The notes: a model not told the origin generated them from the sequence alone. Positions 42,714 through 51,854 are shown, numbered from the stretch's first letter. The stretch is 64,000 bases of DNA from a bacterium (GCA_021813325.1 JAKALA010000014.1:1-64000), one strand, 5' to 3'. Program-made: numbers and translations.

Positions 42714-43256
42714 ATGGTCAACACATTTTACATGGCCCAAGCCAGCTCCAATTCGCAAAAATCAAATTACCGCATCGCTAGCATCGCGGCGGTGGTGTTC
42801 GTCCTGGACCAGTTCACCAAATGGCTGGTGCTCAACCTGCTCGACAAGGGAGATGAACACGTGATCATCCGCGGTTTTTTCAAGTTTGTGCATTGGGGCA
42901 ACACCGGCGCGGCGTGGAGCATGTTTCGGAATAACAACGGCACGCTGGCGTTTGTGGCGTTGCTGGCGTTTGTGGCGTTGTTCCTGACGCGCCATCATTT
43001 TAATTCGCATACCTTGCCGGGACAAATTGCCTTCGGGCTGATCTTCGGCGGCATTGCGGGCAACCTAACGGATCGTTTGCTGCCCGGCCGCCACGAAGTG
43101 ATCGATTTCATTTATTTCTACATGCAACGCCGTGGTGGCGGCGAAATTGGCTTTCCTGCCTTTAACATTGCCGATACCGCCATTTGCACCGGCGTAGGCT
43201 TGATCTTCTTAATCACCTGGCGCACGGAACACGCGCCAAAACCGGCCTCTGAGTGA
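42714..43256 (+). CDS. lspA: Lipoprotein signal peptidase II
   Basis: Cleaves the signal peptide of lipid-modified prolipoproteins. 180 residues with four membrane helices (about 21-40, 72-92, 102-120, 150-170). The catalytic Asp pair is in 'GNLTDRLLPG' and 'FNIADTAIC'. 'NTGAAWSMFRNN' is also conserved. Starts at 42714 or at a second ATG (42732); neither has a clear ribosome binding site. The stop overlaps the GTG of the pseudouridine synthase gene, the classic lspA-rluD pairing. Confidence 0.94.
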   Translation: MVNTFYMAQASSNSQKSNYRIASIAAVVFVLDQFTKWLVLNLLDKGDEHVIIRGFFKFVHWGNTGAAWSMFRNNNGTLAFVALLAFVALFLTRHHFNSHTLPGQIAFGLIFGGIAGNLTDRLLPGRHEVIDFIYFYMQRRGGGEIGFPAFNIADTAICTGVGLIFLITWRTEHAPKPASE

Positions 43257-44209
43257 GCGCCATGGCTGATCGCGCGGAACAGTTTGTCATTGAAAAATCG
43301 CTGCCCGGCGGGCGGTTGGACGTGTATTTGCGGAAGCGTTTCCCGGACGTTTCACGCGGCGCCATGCAGCGCCTGTTGGAGCAAGGCTGCATCCGGGTGA
43401 ATGGCCAAACCGTCAAACCCACGCACGCGCCGCGCTTGGGCGAGGTGGTGAAAATCTGCTGGCCGGAGGCGCGTCCGGCCGAGGCCCAACCCGAGGAAAT
43501 TCCGCTGGATGTTTTGTTTGAGGATGAGTCTCTGCTGGTGGTCAACAAACCGGCGGGACTGGTGGTGCATCCGGCCGCCGGCCATGAGGAACACACGCTG
43601 GTCAACGCCCTGTTGCACCATTGCCAGGGCAGCTTGAGCGGCATTGGCGGCGTGGCGCGTCCTGGCATTGTGCATCGCTTGGACAAGGAAACCAGCGGTT
43701 GCTTGGTCGTCGCAAAAAATGATGAAACACATTTGGCGTTGTCCGCCCAATTTTCCGGACGCCTGGTAACGAAGATTTATCACACGATCGTCTGTGGCTC
43801 TGTGGCGCGCGAAGCCGGCGAAATCCACGCTGCCATTGCGCGTCATCCGGCACATCGAAAACGCATGGCGGTGCATGATGACGGTGCGGGCCGGGCGGCG
43901 CATACGAGCTATCGGGTTTTGGAAAGACTCAATCAGACAACGTATGTGGAAGCCCAGATTCACACGGGCCGCACCCACCAGATTCGCGTGCATTTTCAGT
44001 TTCTGGGTTATCCGCTGGCCGGTGATGCCACTTACGGCGCTTCCAAAAACAAACGCCTGAAAGAATTAACCCATTACGCAGCGCCGCGAGTTTTGTTGCA
44101 CGCAAAGGAACTGACCTTCAAGCATCCGCGCACGGGAATAACGATGAAATGCTCGGCCCCGTTACCGGAAGATTTCAAATCAGCATTGGCGACTCTGCGT
44201 TTGCCTTAA
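43253..44209 (+). CDS. rluD: RluD-family 23S rRNA pseudouridine synthase
   Basis: 318 residues. An N-terminal S4 RNA-binding domain (about 15-80, 'GRLDVYLRKRFPDVSRGAMQ') precedes the RluA-type catalytic domain with the nucleophile Asp in 'HRLDKETSG' near 145 and 'IHTGRTHQIRVHF' near 240. Starts at GTG 43253, overlapping the lspA stop; an ATG at 43262 is the alternative. Target uridines are inferred from family only. Confidence 0.92.
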   Translation: MSAMADRAEQFVIEKSLPGGRLDVYLRKRFPDVSRGAMQRLLEQGCIRVNGQTVKPTHAPRLGEVVKICWPEARPAEAQPEEIPLDVLFEDESLLVVNKPAGLVVHPAAGHEEHTLVNALLHHCQGSLSGIGGVARPGIVHRLDKETSGCLVVAKNDETHLALSAQFSGRLVTKIYHTIVCGSVAREAGEIHAAIARHPAHRKRMAVHDDGAGRAAHTSYRVLERLNQTTYVEAQIHTGRTHQIRVHFQFLGYPLAGDATYGASKNKRLKELTHYAAPRVLLHAKELTFKHPRTGITMKCSAPLPEDFKSALATLRLP

Positions 44210-44262
44210 GGGGTGATCTGCGTTCGCATAGCAGGATTGTCAATGAAGACGCCGCCAGGTCT

Positions 44263-45225
44263 TTAAACTGCGGCGGTCAACCGGATGATGTCGCGCAACG
44301 AGGTTTGCGGTTTGAAATTGATAAATTTGTTCAATTTCTCCACGCACGGTTTGCGCCGGCGCATGTCGTCAAATCCCGGCGCATAAGCTTGGTCGTAGGG
44401 GATCAACGTAATTTCGGATTTTGAATCCAGCGTTGCGACCACAAGCCGCGCGAGTTCCAGAATGGAGATTTCTTCCGTGCTGCCGATGTTGAAGATTTCG
44501 CTGCGGGCTTGGGGACAACCTTGCAAACGAATCAACGCTTCCACGACATCGTGAACCAGGCAGAAACAGCGGGATTGCGCGCCATCGCCATAAACTTTCA
44601 AAGGTTCGTCTGTCTTGGCTGCCGCAATAAATCTGGGCAACACCATGCCATACCGGCCGGTCTGGCGGGGGCCAACGGTATTGAAAAGGCGGGCGATCGT
44701 GACCGGCAGATGCTTCTCCCGGGCGCAGGCCAGGGCCAGAAATTCATCGGTCAACTTGGCGCAGGCGTAGCTCCACCGCGAGTGGCTGGGCGGTCCGATA
44801 AGCAAGTCGTCTTCTTCACTGAATTCAGCTTTGGCGCTTTTGCCATACACTTCGGAAGATGACGTCAGAATCAAGGGCGTGGAATGTTGAGCCGCCGTGT
44901 GGAGCACCATTTGCGTTTCCTTGAAGCTGGCTTCCAGCACGTGCAACGCCGATTGCACGACCAGCTCCACGCCAACCGTTGCCGCCAGGTGAAAGATGAA
45001 CTCCGCTTCCGCAACCAGTTTCGGAAATTCCTTACAATCGGAAATTTTTGAGTGGATGAAGCGAAGGCGCGGATGGCGTGCAACTGCGGCCAGATTGTCG
45101 AGGCTGCCGGTCGAAAGATCTTCAATCACGACGACTTGTTTGCCGTCTTGGAGCAAGCGTTCCACCAAATGCCCGCCGATGAATCCGGCGCCGCCGGTGA
45201 CGAGAATGGATTTATCTTTGCTCAT
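44263..45225 (-). CDS. NAD-dependent epimerase/dehydratase (extended SDR)
   Basis: 320 residues. Rossmann motif 'ILVTGGAGFIGGHL' (residues 7-20), acidic NAD-selecting position in 'VIEDLSTG', catalytic 'SSSEVYG' and Tyr-x3-Lys in 'WSYACAKLTDE'. 'RLFNTVGPRQTGRYGMV' fits the branch of UDP-glucose 4-epimerases and UDP-glucuronate decarboxylases. Sequence alone does not settle the reaction. The start overlaps the end of the amidase gene, so the pair is probably involved in envelope synthesis. Confidence 0.85.
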   Translation of the reverse strand: MSKDKSILVTGGAGFIGGHLVERLLQDGKQVVVIEDLSTGSLDNLAAVARHPRLRFIHSKISDCKEFPKLVAEAEFIFHLAATVGVELVVQSALHVLEASFKETQMVLHTAAQHSTPLILTSSSEVYGKSAKAEFSEEDDLLIGPPSHSRWSYACAKLTDEFLALACAREKHLPVTIARLFNTVGPRQTGRYGMVLPRFIAAAKTDEPLKVYGDGAQSRCFCLVHDVVEALIRLQGCPQARSEIFNIGSTEEISILELARLVVATLDSKSEITLIPYDQAYAPGFDDMRRRKPCVEKLNKFINFKPQTSLRDIIRLTAAV

Positions 45226-46316
45226 TGCAGTGCATCGGCGACGGCTTCGGCCAGTTTCTGGCGAAACTCGGCGCTTTCAATTTTGGCGGCCTCGTGAGGG
45301 TTGGACAGAAAACCGCCTTCGATGAGCACCGCCGGACATTGCTCGCCCTGCAGCACGGTCATAAATCGAGCGCGGCGCACGCCCCGGTCTTCCTCGCCGC
45401 TGGCGCGGACCAGCGCGGTGTGCAGCCGCACGGCCAGTTGAAGGTTTTCATTGTCAAAGCGGTTGTTGGGGTAGTGATCGGTCCACAAGTCGCTGTATCC
45501 GCGGGTCAGCGTCGAAGGCATGCCAGTTGGCGTCAGGCAAAAGGTCTCGATTCCGGATTGCTTTTTGTCGGGAGCCGACGAGTTGAAATGCAGGCTGATG
45601 AACAAATCCGCATGATGGGTTTCGGCAAAGCTGACCCGGTTGGACAGCGAAATATCAGCATCGTTGGTTCGGGTGAGCCACACCGTCCAGCCGTTGGTGG
45701 AAAGGAGGGTTTGTATGCGTCTGGCCCAATCAAGGGTGAAATCCTTTTCCGGCCGACCGTCGCGCACGCTGATGGTGCCGGTTTTGTTGCCGCCGTGGCC
45801 GGGATCAAGCACCAGAACGTGTTCGGGATTAAATCGGATGGGTTTGGTCAACAGCAGTGGCGCCAGATTTTTCTCCAAGTCGAGACCATGAACGAAAACC
45901 TGATCATCGACCAGTTCTGGCGGAAATCCCAAATGGACTGCCACGTTTCGCCACATGGCTTCACGGCTGCCGATTTCAACAATCATGGTTCCCTGCGATG
46001 AAGTGATGGCGTAACTGGCCACGGGAGAGCCCACGACGCGGGTGGGCTGGGCCAGTTTATGATCAGCCGCCCAGCGGTTGAGCGACGTCCATTTTAAGGC
46101 TGGAGTTGGCAAGTTGGTCTTGGCCGGCAAGATCGGCTTGACTATGGGCGAAGGCGTTGGTTTCTCCGGCACCGGCTGAACCGGTGCGAGATTGGGAGCC
46201 GAATTGGTCAACGTCCAGACAGTTGGCGGCGCGGCATTGGGGCGGGAACCCGTGGTGCAACCGGCAAGCAAGCCAAGCAAAACCAATGCGAAAATGAATG
46301 CGGCAGATTTGAACAC
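45222..46316 (-). CDS. N-acetylmuramoyl-L-alanine amidase, lipoprotein (Amidase_3)
   Basis: 364 residues. Lipoprotein signal 'ALVLLGLLAGC' with Cys20, then a Pro-rich linker to about 75, a small beta domain (about 95-150), and the zinc amidase from about 165. Zinc and catalytic residues appear in 'VLDPGHGG', 'GRPEKDF', 'DLFISLHFNSS' and 'VLIEGGFLSNP'. It cuts the amide bond between muramic acid and the peptide stem during cell separation. Overlaps the epimerase gene by 4 bases; divergent from ubiX. Confidence 0.92.
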   Translation of the reverse strand: MFKSAAFIFALVLLGLLAGCTTGSRPNAAPPTVWTLTNSAPNLAPVQPVPEKPTPSPIVKPILPAKTNLPTPALKWTSLNRWAADHKLAQPTRVVGSPVASYAITSSQGTMIVEIGSREAMWRNVAVHLGFPPELVDDQVFVHGLDLEKNLAPLLLTKPIRFNPEHVLVLDPGHGGNKTGTISVRDGRPEKDFTLDWARRIQTLLSTNGWTVWLTRTNDADISLSNRVSFAETHHADLFISLHFNSSAPDKKQSGIETFCLTPTGMPSTLTRGYSDLWTDHYPNNRFDNENLQLAVRLHTALVRASGEEDRGVRRARFMTVLQGEQCPAVLIEGGFLSNPHEAAKIESAEFRQKLAEAVADALQ

Positions 46317-46452
46317 CCGCCAATTTTGCGGAACCTAAAATGGGACTCAAGCTGTTTCGCCGTGGCCAACGCGTTTATTTCAGCGATTACGGGCGAAAAA
46401 GAGGCGAGGCCACGGATCCGCACCCGCTGCAACCGGCTGACTTGTTTGCACG

Positions 46453-47034
46453 ATGCAAATCCGGCATCATGCGGAGGTGAAAATTCTCGTTGCCATCACG
46501 GGAGCCAGCGGCGCGCTTTATGCGCAGCGGCTGCTTGATAATTTGAATCCGCGTGAACATGAGATTCATGTTGTCTTGAGCAATTACGCCCAGCAAGTCG
46601 TGGCCCAGGAACTGCCTGACGGGTTGAAATTGCCGGACGGCGTCAAGCCACATGGTCTGAAGAGCATGAATGCGCCGTTTGCCAGCGGCTCCAACCCGCC
46701 GGATGCAATGGTGGTGATTCCCTGCACCATGGGCACCATGGGCCGTATTGCCCACGGCTACAGCGAGGATGTTCTTTTGCGCGCAGCGGATGTGGTCTTG
46801 AAAGAGAAGAAAAAACTGATTCTCGTGCCGCGGGAAACGCCGTTCAGTTTGGTTCACGTCAAAAACATGGAACTGCTGTTGCTGGCGGGCGCCACGTTGA
46901 TTCCGGCGAATCCCAGTTTTTATTCCGGTGCAAAATCGGTGGTGCAACTGGTGGATACAGTGGTGGCCCGGGTCTTGGACCACATTGGCGTGTCCAATCA
47001 ACTGGCCCCGCGCTGGAGTGAAGAAAAGGAATAA
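46453..47034 (+). CDS. ubiX: Flavin prenyltransferase UbiX
   Basis: 193 residues. Makes the prenylated FMN cofactor used by UbiD-type decarboxylases. 'ILVAITGASGALYAQRLLD' near residue 11 binds FMN, 'VVIPCTMGTMGRIAHG' near 87 and 'VPRETPFSLVHVKNMELL' near 124 are diagnostic. The start is taken at 46453; a GTG at 46477 nearer the domain lacks properly spaced signals. No ubiD lies nearby. With ubiA 88 bases downstream it fits a menaquinone (futalosine-type) or ubiquinone set; the former is likelier in this phylum. Confidence 0.92.
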   Translation: MQIRHHAEVKILVAITGASGALYAQRLLDNLNPREHEIHVVLSNYAQQVVAQELPDGLKLPDGVKPHGLKSMNAPFASGSNPPDAMVVIPCTMGTMGRIAHGYSEDVLLRAADVVLKEKKKLILVPRETPFSLVHVKNMELLLLAGATLIPANPSFYSGAKSVVQLVDTVVARVLDHIGVSNQLAPRWSEEKE

Positions 47035-47122
47035 CCAGCCAATGTTCTCAGATCGTTCTCATTTTAGCTTTTTCAACCGAAGGTTCTTAAAGAATCGCGG
47101 CCGCAATCAAATCAATTTTTAA

Positions 47123-48019
47123 ATGCTTTCAATCTTACAAAAGTGGGGTTCGTTCGTGCGTTTCTCGCACACGGTGTTCGCGCTGCCGTTCGCGCTGGCG
47201 GCCATGCTGGTGGCTGCGCGTGACAGCCGTGGCTGGCCCGGCTGGCGTGTGTTTGGGCTGATCCTGGCGGCCATGGTTTGCGCCCGCACCTGCGCCATGG
47301 CGTTCAATCGGATTGCGGATCGCAAGTTCGATGCGCTCAATCCGCGCACCCAAAACCGCCATTTACCGTCCGGTCAAATTTCGCTGTTGAGCGCCGTAAC
47401 GCTCTGCATGCTTTCCGGCGCGGGGTTTATTGCGACCAGTTGGTTGTTGAACCGGGTTTGTTTTTATTTTTCGCCGGTGGCGTTGTTCATGGTCTGCTTT
47501 TACTCACTGACCAAGCGTTTTACCGATTACACCCACGTCTTTTTAGGAATAGCCCTGGCGCTCGCTCCGGTTGGCGCCTGGCTGGCGGTGAAAGGCGCCG
47601 ACGTGACCAGCGTGGAAATACTTCAAATGACCATTCTGTCCATTGCCGTGATTTTCTGGCTGGTGGGCTTTGACATCATTTACGCCCTGCAAGACTACGA
47701 ATTCGACAAATCATTCGGCCTGCGTTCCCTCGTGGTCGCATGGGGACCGCAAAACGCACTGGCTGCGGCGTTCCTGGCACACATGATCATGTGCGGCCTG
47801 CTGCTCGGGTTTGGGTTGCTTTGCCGGTTTCGCATCGCATATATGCTCGGCTGGATCATGATTGTAATTTGTTTGTTTCTGGAACATTGGATTGCCCGCC
47901 GTCGCAGCTTGAACTGGATCAATGTGGCTTTTTTCCGCCTGAACGCGTTGGTCGGCGTGATTTTCTTGGTGGTTGTGGCTGTTGAAGTCATTTTTCAAGG
48001 CGGCTTTCGGCTGGGCTGA
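47123..48019 (+). CDS. ubiA: UbiA-family polyprenyltransferase (menaquinone pathway, MqnP-like)
   Basis: 298 residues with eight to nine membrane helices. The two Asp-rich motifs binding Mg-prenyl diphosphate are 'AFNRIADRKFDALNPRT' near 60-76 and 'YALQDYEFDKSFGLRS' near 190. It attaches a polyprenyl tail to an aromatic ring. The 'NRIADRKFDA' form is seen both in UbiA and in MqnP; given UbiX next door and the anaerobic-type lineage, MqnP is favoured. Confidence 0.9.
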   Translation: MLSILQKWGSFVRFSHTVFALPFALAAMLVAARDSRGWPGWRVFGLILAAMVCARTCAMAFNRIADRKFDALNPRTQNRHLPSGQISLLSAVTLCMLSGAGFIATSWLLNRVCFYFSPVALFMVCFYSLTKRFTDYTHVFLGIALALAPVGAWLAVKGADVTSVEILQMTILSIAVIFWLVGFDIIYALQDYEFDKSFGLRSLVVAWGPQNALAAAFLAHMIMCGLLLGFGLLCRFRIAYMLGWIMIVICLFLEHWIARRRSLNWINVAFFRLNALVGVIFLVVVAVEVIFQGGFRLG

Positions 48020-48349
48020 TGGTGGAAACGAGGTTTTGATTTTAACGCCGCATGGCGGCGGCAATGATGCTTGCGGATGGGCCGCCTCGGGTCGGCCAGG
48101 TATGGCATGGGCCACGCCGGGATCGTTTGCATTTGGGCGGGGCGGCGATGAAGCATTGAGTTAAACGATGTCAGTGACGGTTTTTTCAATTCATGACTGC
48201 TTGAAAAAATTGGCATTCTCCCCCTGCGGATCACAATTGAAGCCCAATGCCAGGCCAGCGGAGGGAACCAGCCGAGCAAATTAACTGATTCGCCTTGCGT
48301 CTCCAAAGGGCGGCGTTTCGCATTGGCACAAAAGCGAAAGTTCGAATTT
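48020..48349. other. Intergenic region
   Basis: 330 bases after ubiA with no credible gene, repeat or strong hairpin. Short open frames on both strands are shadows or low in quality. The promoter of the exported protein at 48350 should lie toward the right end. Confidence 0.5.
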
Positions 48350-48910
48350 ATGAAATTAACCTCCAGAGTCCTCTTCGGTTTTGCCGGCGTCCTAATCGGT
48401 CTGAATTTCCATTCCGTGGCCGGTGAGACGAACGCGCCCAGCGTCAGCGCTGAACGCATTGGCACTTATGATTCGCGCGTGATTGCTTATGCAAATTTTG
48501 TGACCGAGGCGCATCTGCGCAAGCTTAACGCGGAAATCCAGGCGGCCAGGGCCGCCCAAGCCGCTGGCCAGACCAACCGTTGCGAGGCATTGCGTGCGGC
48601 TTTGAAAGAGGAACAGGACCAAGGCCATTTGCAAGTGTTCAGCACCGCTCCCGTGGATGACATTCTGGCCAGCATGCCGGCTCGCATTGAGGCCGTCAAA
48701 AAGGAGGCCGTGGTCACCCGGCTCGTTTCCAAGTGGGACGTCAAGACGCTCAAGGAACTCAAGTCTGCCGAGCAAGTGGAGGTTACCGAACTGCTGCTTC
48801 GCGAGTTTACCTTGGATGAAAAACAGCAGAAAATCGTGGCTGATTTGCGCGCCAAACCACCGGTGCCATTGGAAAAGGCCAAAGAGCTGATGCGGGGTGG
48901 CAAACTCTGA
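48350..48910 (+). CDS. Exported hypothetical helical protein
   Basis: 186 residues from the ATG at 48350 ('MKLTSRVLFGFAGVLIGLNF'). A signal peptide ends near residue 25. The rest is mostly charged helix, with Ala/Gln-rich 'AEIQAARAAQAAGQTNRCEA' near 55 and a C-terminal half resembling a bundle ('MPARIEAVKKEAVVTRLVSK', 'SAEQVEVTELLLREFTLDEK'). Probably periplasmic. No family recognised; monocistronic. Confidence 0.6.
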   Translation: MKLTSRVLFGFAGVLIGLNFHSVAGETNAPSVSAERIGTYDSRVIAYANFVTEAHLRKLNAEIQAARAAQAAGQTNRCEALRAALKEEQDQGHLQVFSTAPVDDILASMPARIEAVKKEAVVTRLVSKWDVKTLKELKSAEQVEVTELLLREFTLDEKQQKIVADLRAKPPVPLEKAKELMRGGKL

Positions 48911-49195
48911 AGCCGCGTTCTCACTAAACAACGCCCAAGGACGCCACCATTGTAACTGGGGGGAATTACGAAATTGCCGTCATCATTGTGCCGATTGCTC
49001 ATCCGCCGAATCGCCGAATCGCTTTCGGCGGCGCCGGGTTTTTCTCCCATGGGTTGGAATGATTTTTCCTGCCTATGCAGGTCAAGGCAGCATTCCGAAT
49101 CACGCCAGCATCCTTGCTGAAGTGCCGTTCTTTGCCTGATGCAGTATTTTCAATATTTCCGGTAACGTTCAGCAAGTTTTACTTCTGAAGTTGGC

Positions 49196-49579
49196 ATGGA
49201 CACGGTAAAAATGGATGCACCAATGCCCGACGGAAATAAATGTCCGCAATGTGGCACTCCGCTTCCCTCGGGAGCGTTGGCCGGTCTGTGTCCTGCCTGT
49301 CGGCTGAAGATTGGCGCTGCCGAAGACACCATTACTGATGGCCCACGCAAGGCGTTTACGCCGCCATCGCTGGCTGAACTGGCGTCGCTTTTTCCGCAGT
49401 TGGACATCTTCGGGAACGGCATCCCCTGGCTTATCATGGCGACGTCAACGCTGCTTGTTTTTGCTGGTGTGCTGGCATTGTTGCGACGTTGGCCCCAATG
49501 GCGCTGGTTATTATTTGGCGGCGTTTTCCTTGCCGCGTCGTTGGGAGCTTTTATGCTGTTGGCGTTAATTCGCGCATGA
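49196..49579 (+). CDS. Zinc-ribbon membrane protein derived from a Ser/Thr kinase N-terminus (kinase domain absent)
   Basis: 127 residues. 'CPQCGTPLPSGALAGLCPAC' (16-35) is a zinc ribbon, followed by 'FTPPSLAELASLFPQLDIFG'. This is the typical opening of this phylum's large Ser/Thr kinases, in which the next residues begin the glycine loop of the kinase. Here the kinase is missing and two membrane helices (about 77-97 and 103-125) follow directly. It overlaps the sigma-factor start by 4 bases. It could be a decayed kinase or a minimal membrane partner for the sigma factor, such as an anti-sigma-like anchor. Confidence 0.7.
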   Translation: MDTVKMDAPMPDGNKCPQCGTPLPSGALAGLCPACRLKIGAAEDTITDGPRKAFTPPSLAELASLFPQLDIFGNGIPWLIMATSTLLVFAGVLALLRRWPQWRWLLFGGVFLAASLGAFMLLALIRA

Positions 49580-50316
49580 CTACTCAAGGCACGGCAGCTT
49601 CCACACCGGTTGATATTTTTGCCACCACGCATTGGACGGTGGCGGTTACCGCCGGCCAGCGGCACAGTCCTGATTCGGACGCGGCCTTGGAAGAATTGTG
49701 CCGCACCTATTGGTTCCCGCTGTATGCCTATGTCCGGCGCTGCGGTCATACCAAAGAAGATGCCGAGGATCTGGTTCAGGCTTTTTTCGCGCGGTTTTTG
49801 GCCAAAAATTATTTGGCGGGATTAAATGCCGAGCATGGCCGTTTCCGCGCGTTTTTACTGGCGTCCCTAAAACATTTTCTCATCAACAAATGGCGGAAAT
49901 CTCAGAGCGGGAAGCGCGGCGGCGGCGAAGCAACCCTTTCGCTGGATTGGACGACCGCCGACACCAAATTCCAATTGGCTGCCACCAGCGAACCGAGTCC
50001 CGACAAGGCGTATGATCGCGAATGGGCGCTGGCTTTATTGGCCAAAGTGATTGAGCGGTTACAACGGGAGTGCGAGGCCGATGGCAAAGGAAAGCTGTTC
50101 GAGCAATTAAAGGTTTTTCTGACCGCGGGCAAAGGCGCCGCGGTGCAAGGTGAAGTTGCCAAAGCGTTGGGCATGGAGGCGGGGGCCGTGCGGGTGGCGA
50201 TTCATCGCCTGCGGAAACGTTATCGGGAATTATTGCGAAGCGAAGTGGCCCATACTTTGGCGGACTCGGCCCAAGTGGACGCGGAGATGCAGGCGCTGTT
50301 CGGAGCGTTCGACTAA
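49576..50316 (+). CDS. ECF-like RNA polymerase sigma factor
   Basis: 246 residues from the ATG at 49576. 'FATTHWTVAVTAG' near residue 14 is the N-terminal signature of the sigma factors encoded beside kinases in Planctomycetes and Verrucomicrobia. Region 2 contains 'YWFPLYAYVRRCGHTKEDAE' and 'LVQAFFARFL'; region 4 ends in the helix-turn-helix 'VAKALGMEAGAVRVAIHRLR'. It should redirect RNA polymerase to a small regulon. The usual partner kinase is absent; in its place is the zinc-ribbon membrane protein overlapping its start. Confidence 0.9.
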   Translation: MTTQGTAASTPVDIFATTHWTVAVTAGQRHSPDSDAALEELCRTYWFPLYAYVRRCGHTKEDAEDLVQAFFARFLAKNYLAGLNAEHGRFRAFLLASLKHFLINKWRKSQSGKRGGGEATLSLDWTTADTKFQLAATSEPSPDKAYDREWALALLAKVIERLQRECEADGKGKLFEQLKVFLTAGKGAAVQGEVAKALGMEAGAVRVAIHRLRKRYRELLRSEVAHTLADSAQVDAEMQALFGAFD

Positions 50317-50362
50317 ACCCGCCCAAGATTTCAGCCGGGCCGGTCGGGGAATTGTTTGGAGG

Positions 50363-50575
50363 TCAGATTTTCGTGCGGATGCCACAGGCGCGGGCGAGAC
50401 ACCAGCCGCGCACGGCCTCAAAGATGGCGAAGAGTCCGGCCACCACAAAAAACAATCCAAACCACAAATCATGGTCGCCGGCGATGATGATGCCCGCGAT
50501 CAAACAAAGCGTGCCGATGGCGCCCCGGGCGATCCGGCCCTGCCGCTTGAGGTTGGGTTGAAAGAATCGGCTCAT
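50363..50575 (-). CDS. Small two-helix membrane protein, DUF2892-like
   Basis: 70 residues. Two hydrophobic helices (about 17-33 and 38-55) separated by 'GDHDLW', preceded by the basic 'NLKRQGRIARGAIG', match the pattern of DUF2892 inner-membrane proteins. The C-terminal 'GWCLARACGIRTKI' carries two Cys. Function unknown. Convergent with the sigma-factor gene. Confidence 0.65.
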   Translation of the reverse strand: MSRFFQPNLKRQGRIARGAIGTLCLIAGIIIAGDHDLWFGLFFVVAGLFAIFEAVRGWCLARACGIRTKI

Positions 50576-50638
50576 GGGAAAAATTTAACACACAGAATTT
50601 CAGTGGCAAGCGGCAGTGTCTTGCGCCACATTAGGCGT

Positions 50639-50857
50639 ATGCATTTGCTGAATGAACGATTTCTGTGGGCCTCAATGCTTTGGGGGGCTGTCGCGAGCGG
50701 CTATTGGATTTACGGTTGGCGTCAAAAATCAGCGATTCCGCTGGCTGGCGGCGCCGTCATGATGATTGCTTCCTGTTGTCTGTCAGCCTTGGTCATGACG
50801 TTGGCCTGCCTGGCGGTGATGGGAATTGTTTATTGGCTGGTGCGGCAAGGTTATTAA
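50639..50857 (+). CDS. Small two-helix membrane protein
   Basis: 72 residues from the ATG at 50639: 'MHLLNERFLWASMLWGAVAS', 'GYWIYGWRQKSAIPLAGGAV' and a second helix with two Cys. The 'FLWAS' head and 'GYWIYGWRQK' segment resemble a small conserved bacterial membrane family. Divergent from the DUF2892-like gene. No function known. Confidence 0.6.
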   Translation: MHLLNERFLWASMLWGAVASGYWIYGWRQKSAIPLAGGAVMMIASCCLSALVMTLACLAVMGIVYWLVRQGY

Positions 50858-51362
50858 GCCTTCAGCTTCCCGAATTGCTGCAAGGCGGCTTGAGCCGATG
50901 CCGCTTCGTCAGCTTGCCGGGCCTTTGTTTAAAAGTGCTTTCAAATCATCAAAACGATTTTAAGCAATACAGGTTCGATTGGATGCCAGGTGCTTGGTGG
51001 ACTTATCCAAAGCCCCATAATCAACTGCCGGATTGCAAAATCTTTGTCGAATCGTTGCCACCAAAGGGAACCCATCACAACATGAATTGCCCTGATGCTC
51101 CTAATAAACCTAGATTCCGCCATGGAAACCGCGAAATACGCGGAATACGCGAACTGGCCAGGGTTTCGGAACCAATACCCCATTCCCCTGGTGGGTGAAG
51201 AGATTTTGTGATCTCACAGACTCGCTTTGGCCTTTGTTTTCGCGTGGTTGGCTCTTTCGCGGTTCCACCTGCGGCTTTTGGGATAATGGAAAACTCCAGT
51301 CCCCCTAAAGATAAAGCCGGAAACCCTTGATGGTTTCCGGCTTGGCGGGTGGTGAGATTTTT
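50858..51362. other. Intergenic region with degenerate repeat
   Basis: About 500 bases without a gene. Around 51125-51290 there are short matches to the dispersed-repeat family, such as 'accgcgaaatacgcggaata' and, further on, 'ctctttcgcggttcc', in a more degraded form than copies A-C. It ends with a terminator at 51316-51341. Confidence 0.5.
51316..51341 (-). terminator. Intrinsic terminator
   Basis: GCCGGAAACC (51316-51325), loop cttgat, GGTTTCCGGC (51332-51341): a perfect 10-bp stem just downstream (minus strand) of the surface-repeat gene at 51363. Confidence 0.85.
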
Positions 51363-51854
51363 TTAGAACGACCAGTTTACAATCGGGAATCCCGTGGCGA
51401 GTTTGTCCGGGAGTTCATTGAACCAGGGATTGTTCATGGCCACATTGATGAAACCCAGTTGAACGCCGCGGAGTTGTTCCGCATAGTTCACGAAGCCCCA
51501 TTGCAGGCCGTGAAACTCCTTGGCCACATTTACGGCGCCAGCCTGCCAGCCGACAAATTTTTCCTGGCTGACATTTAAAAATGCCCAGGCGACGCCCGTG
51601 TAGCGCTCATCGTAGTTGAACAGAAATGCCCAACTGAACCCCTGGCTGTCTCCCGTGCTGCCGTTGACAAAACCCAACGCGAGGGCAGACTGCGGATTTT
51701 CGCCCCAGATGCTCAAGCAGACGCCGCTGATGTCCGTGCTTTTGCTGTGAATGGCGATGTCCGGCGTGAGCGATGCCTGGAAAAACGGGGCATCGGCTGC
51801 TTTCACGCTGGCGCCGCTCGCCACCAGTGCCGAGAGAATGATTAATTTTTTCAT
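51363..51854 (-). CDS. Exported surface-repeat protein (LA_2272-like)
   Basis: 163 residues. Signal peptide about 1-19 ('MKKLIILSALVASGASVKA'). The rest is a run of short beta repeats of the type 'GFVNGSTGDSQG', 'AFLNVSQEKFVG', 'GAVNVAKEFHG', 'GFVNYAEQLRG', 'GFINVAMNN', each about 20 residues. This matches the LA_2272 surface-repeat pattern and ends 'PIVNWSF'. Probably an outer-membrane or surface protein. Own terminator downstream. Confidence 0.75.
   Translation of the reverse strand: MKKLIILSALVASGASVKAADAPFFQASLTPDIAIHSKSTDISGVCLSIWGENPQSALALGFVNGSTGDSQGFSWAFLFNYDERYTGVAWAFLNVSQEKFVGWQAGAVNVAKEFHGLQWGFVNYAEQLRGVQLGFINVAMNNPWFNELPDKLATGFPIVNWSF

Noticed and set aside
49003-49031. CCGCCGAA/TTCGGCGG hairpin as a terminator
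   Set aside because: The stem is perfect (8 bp) but the loop is 13 bases and the T-run is displaced; too weak to list as a feature.
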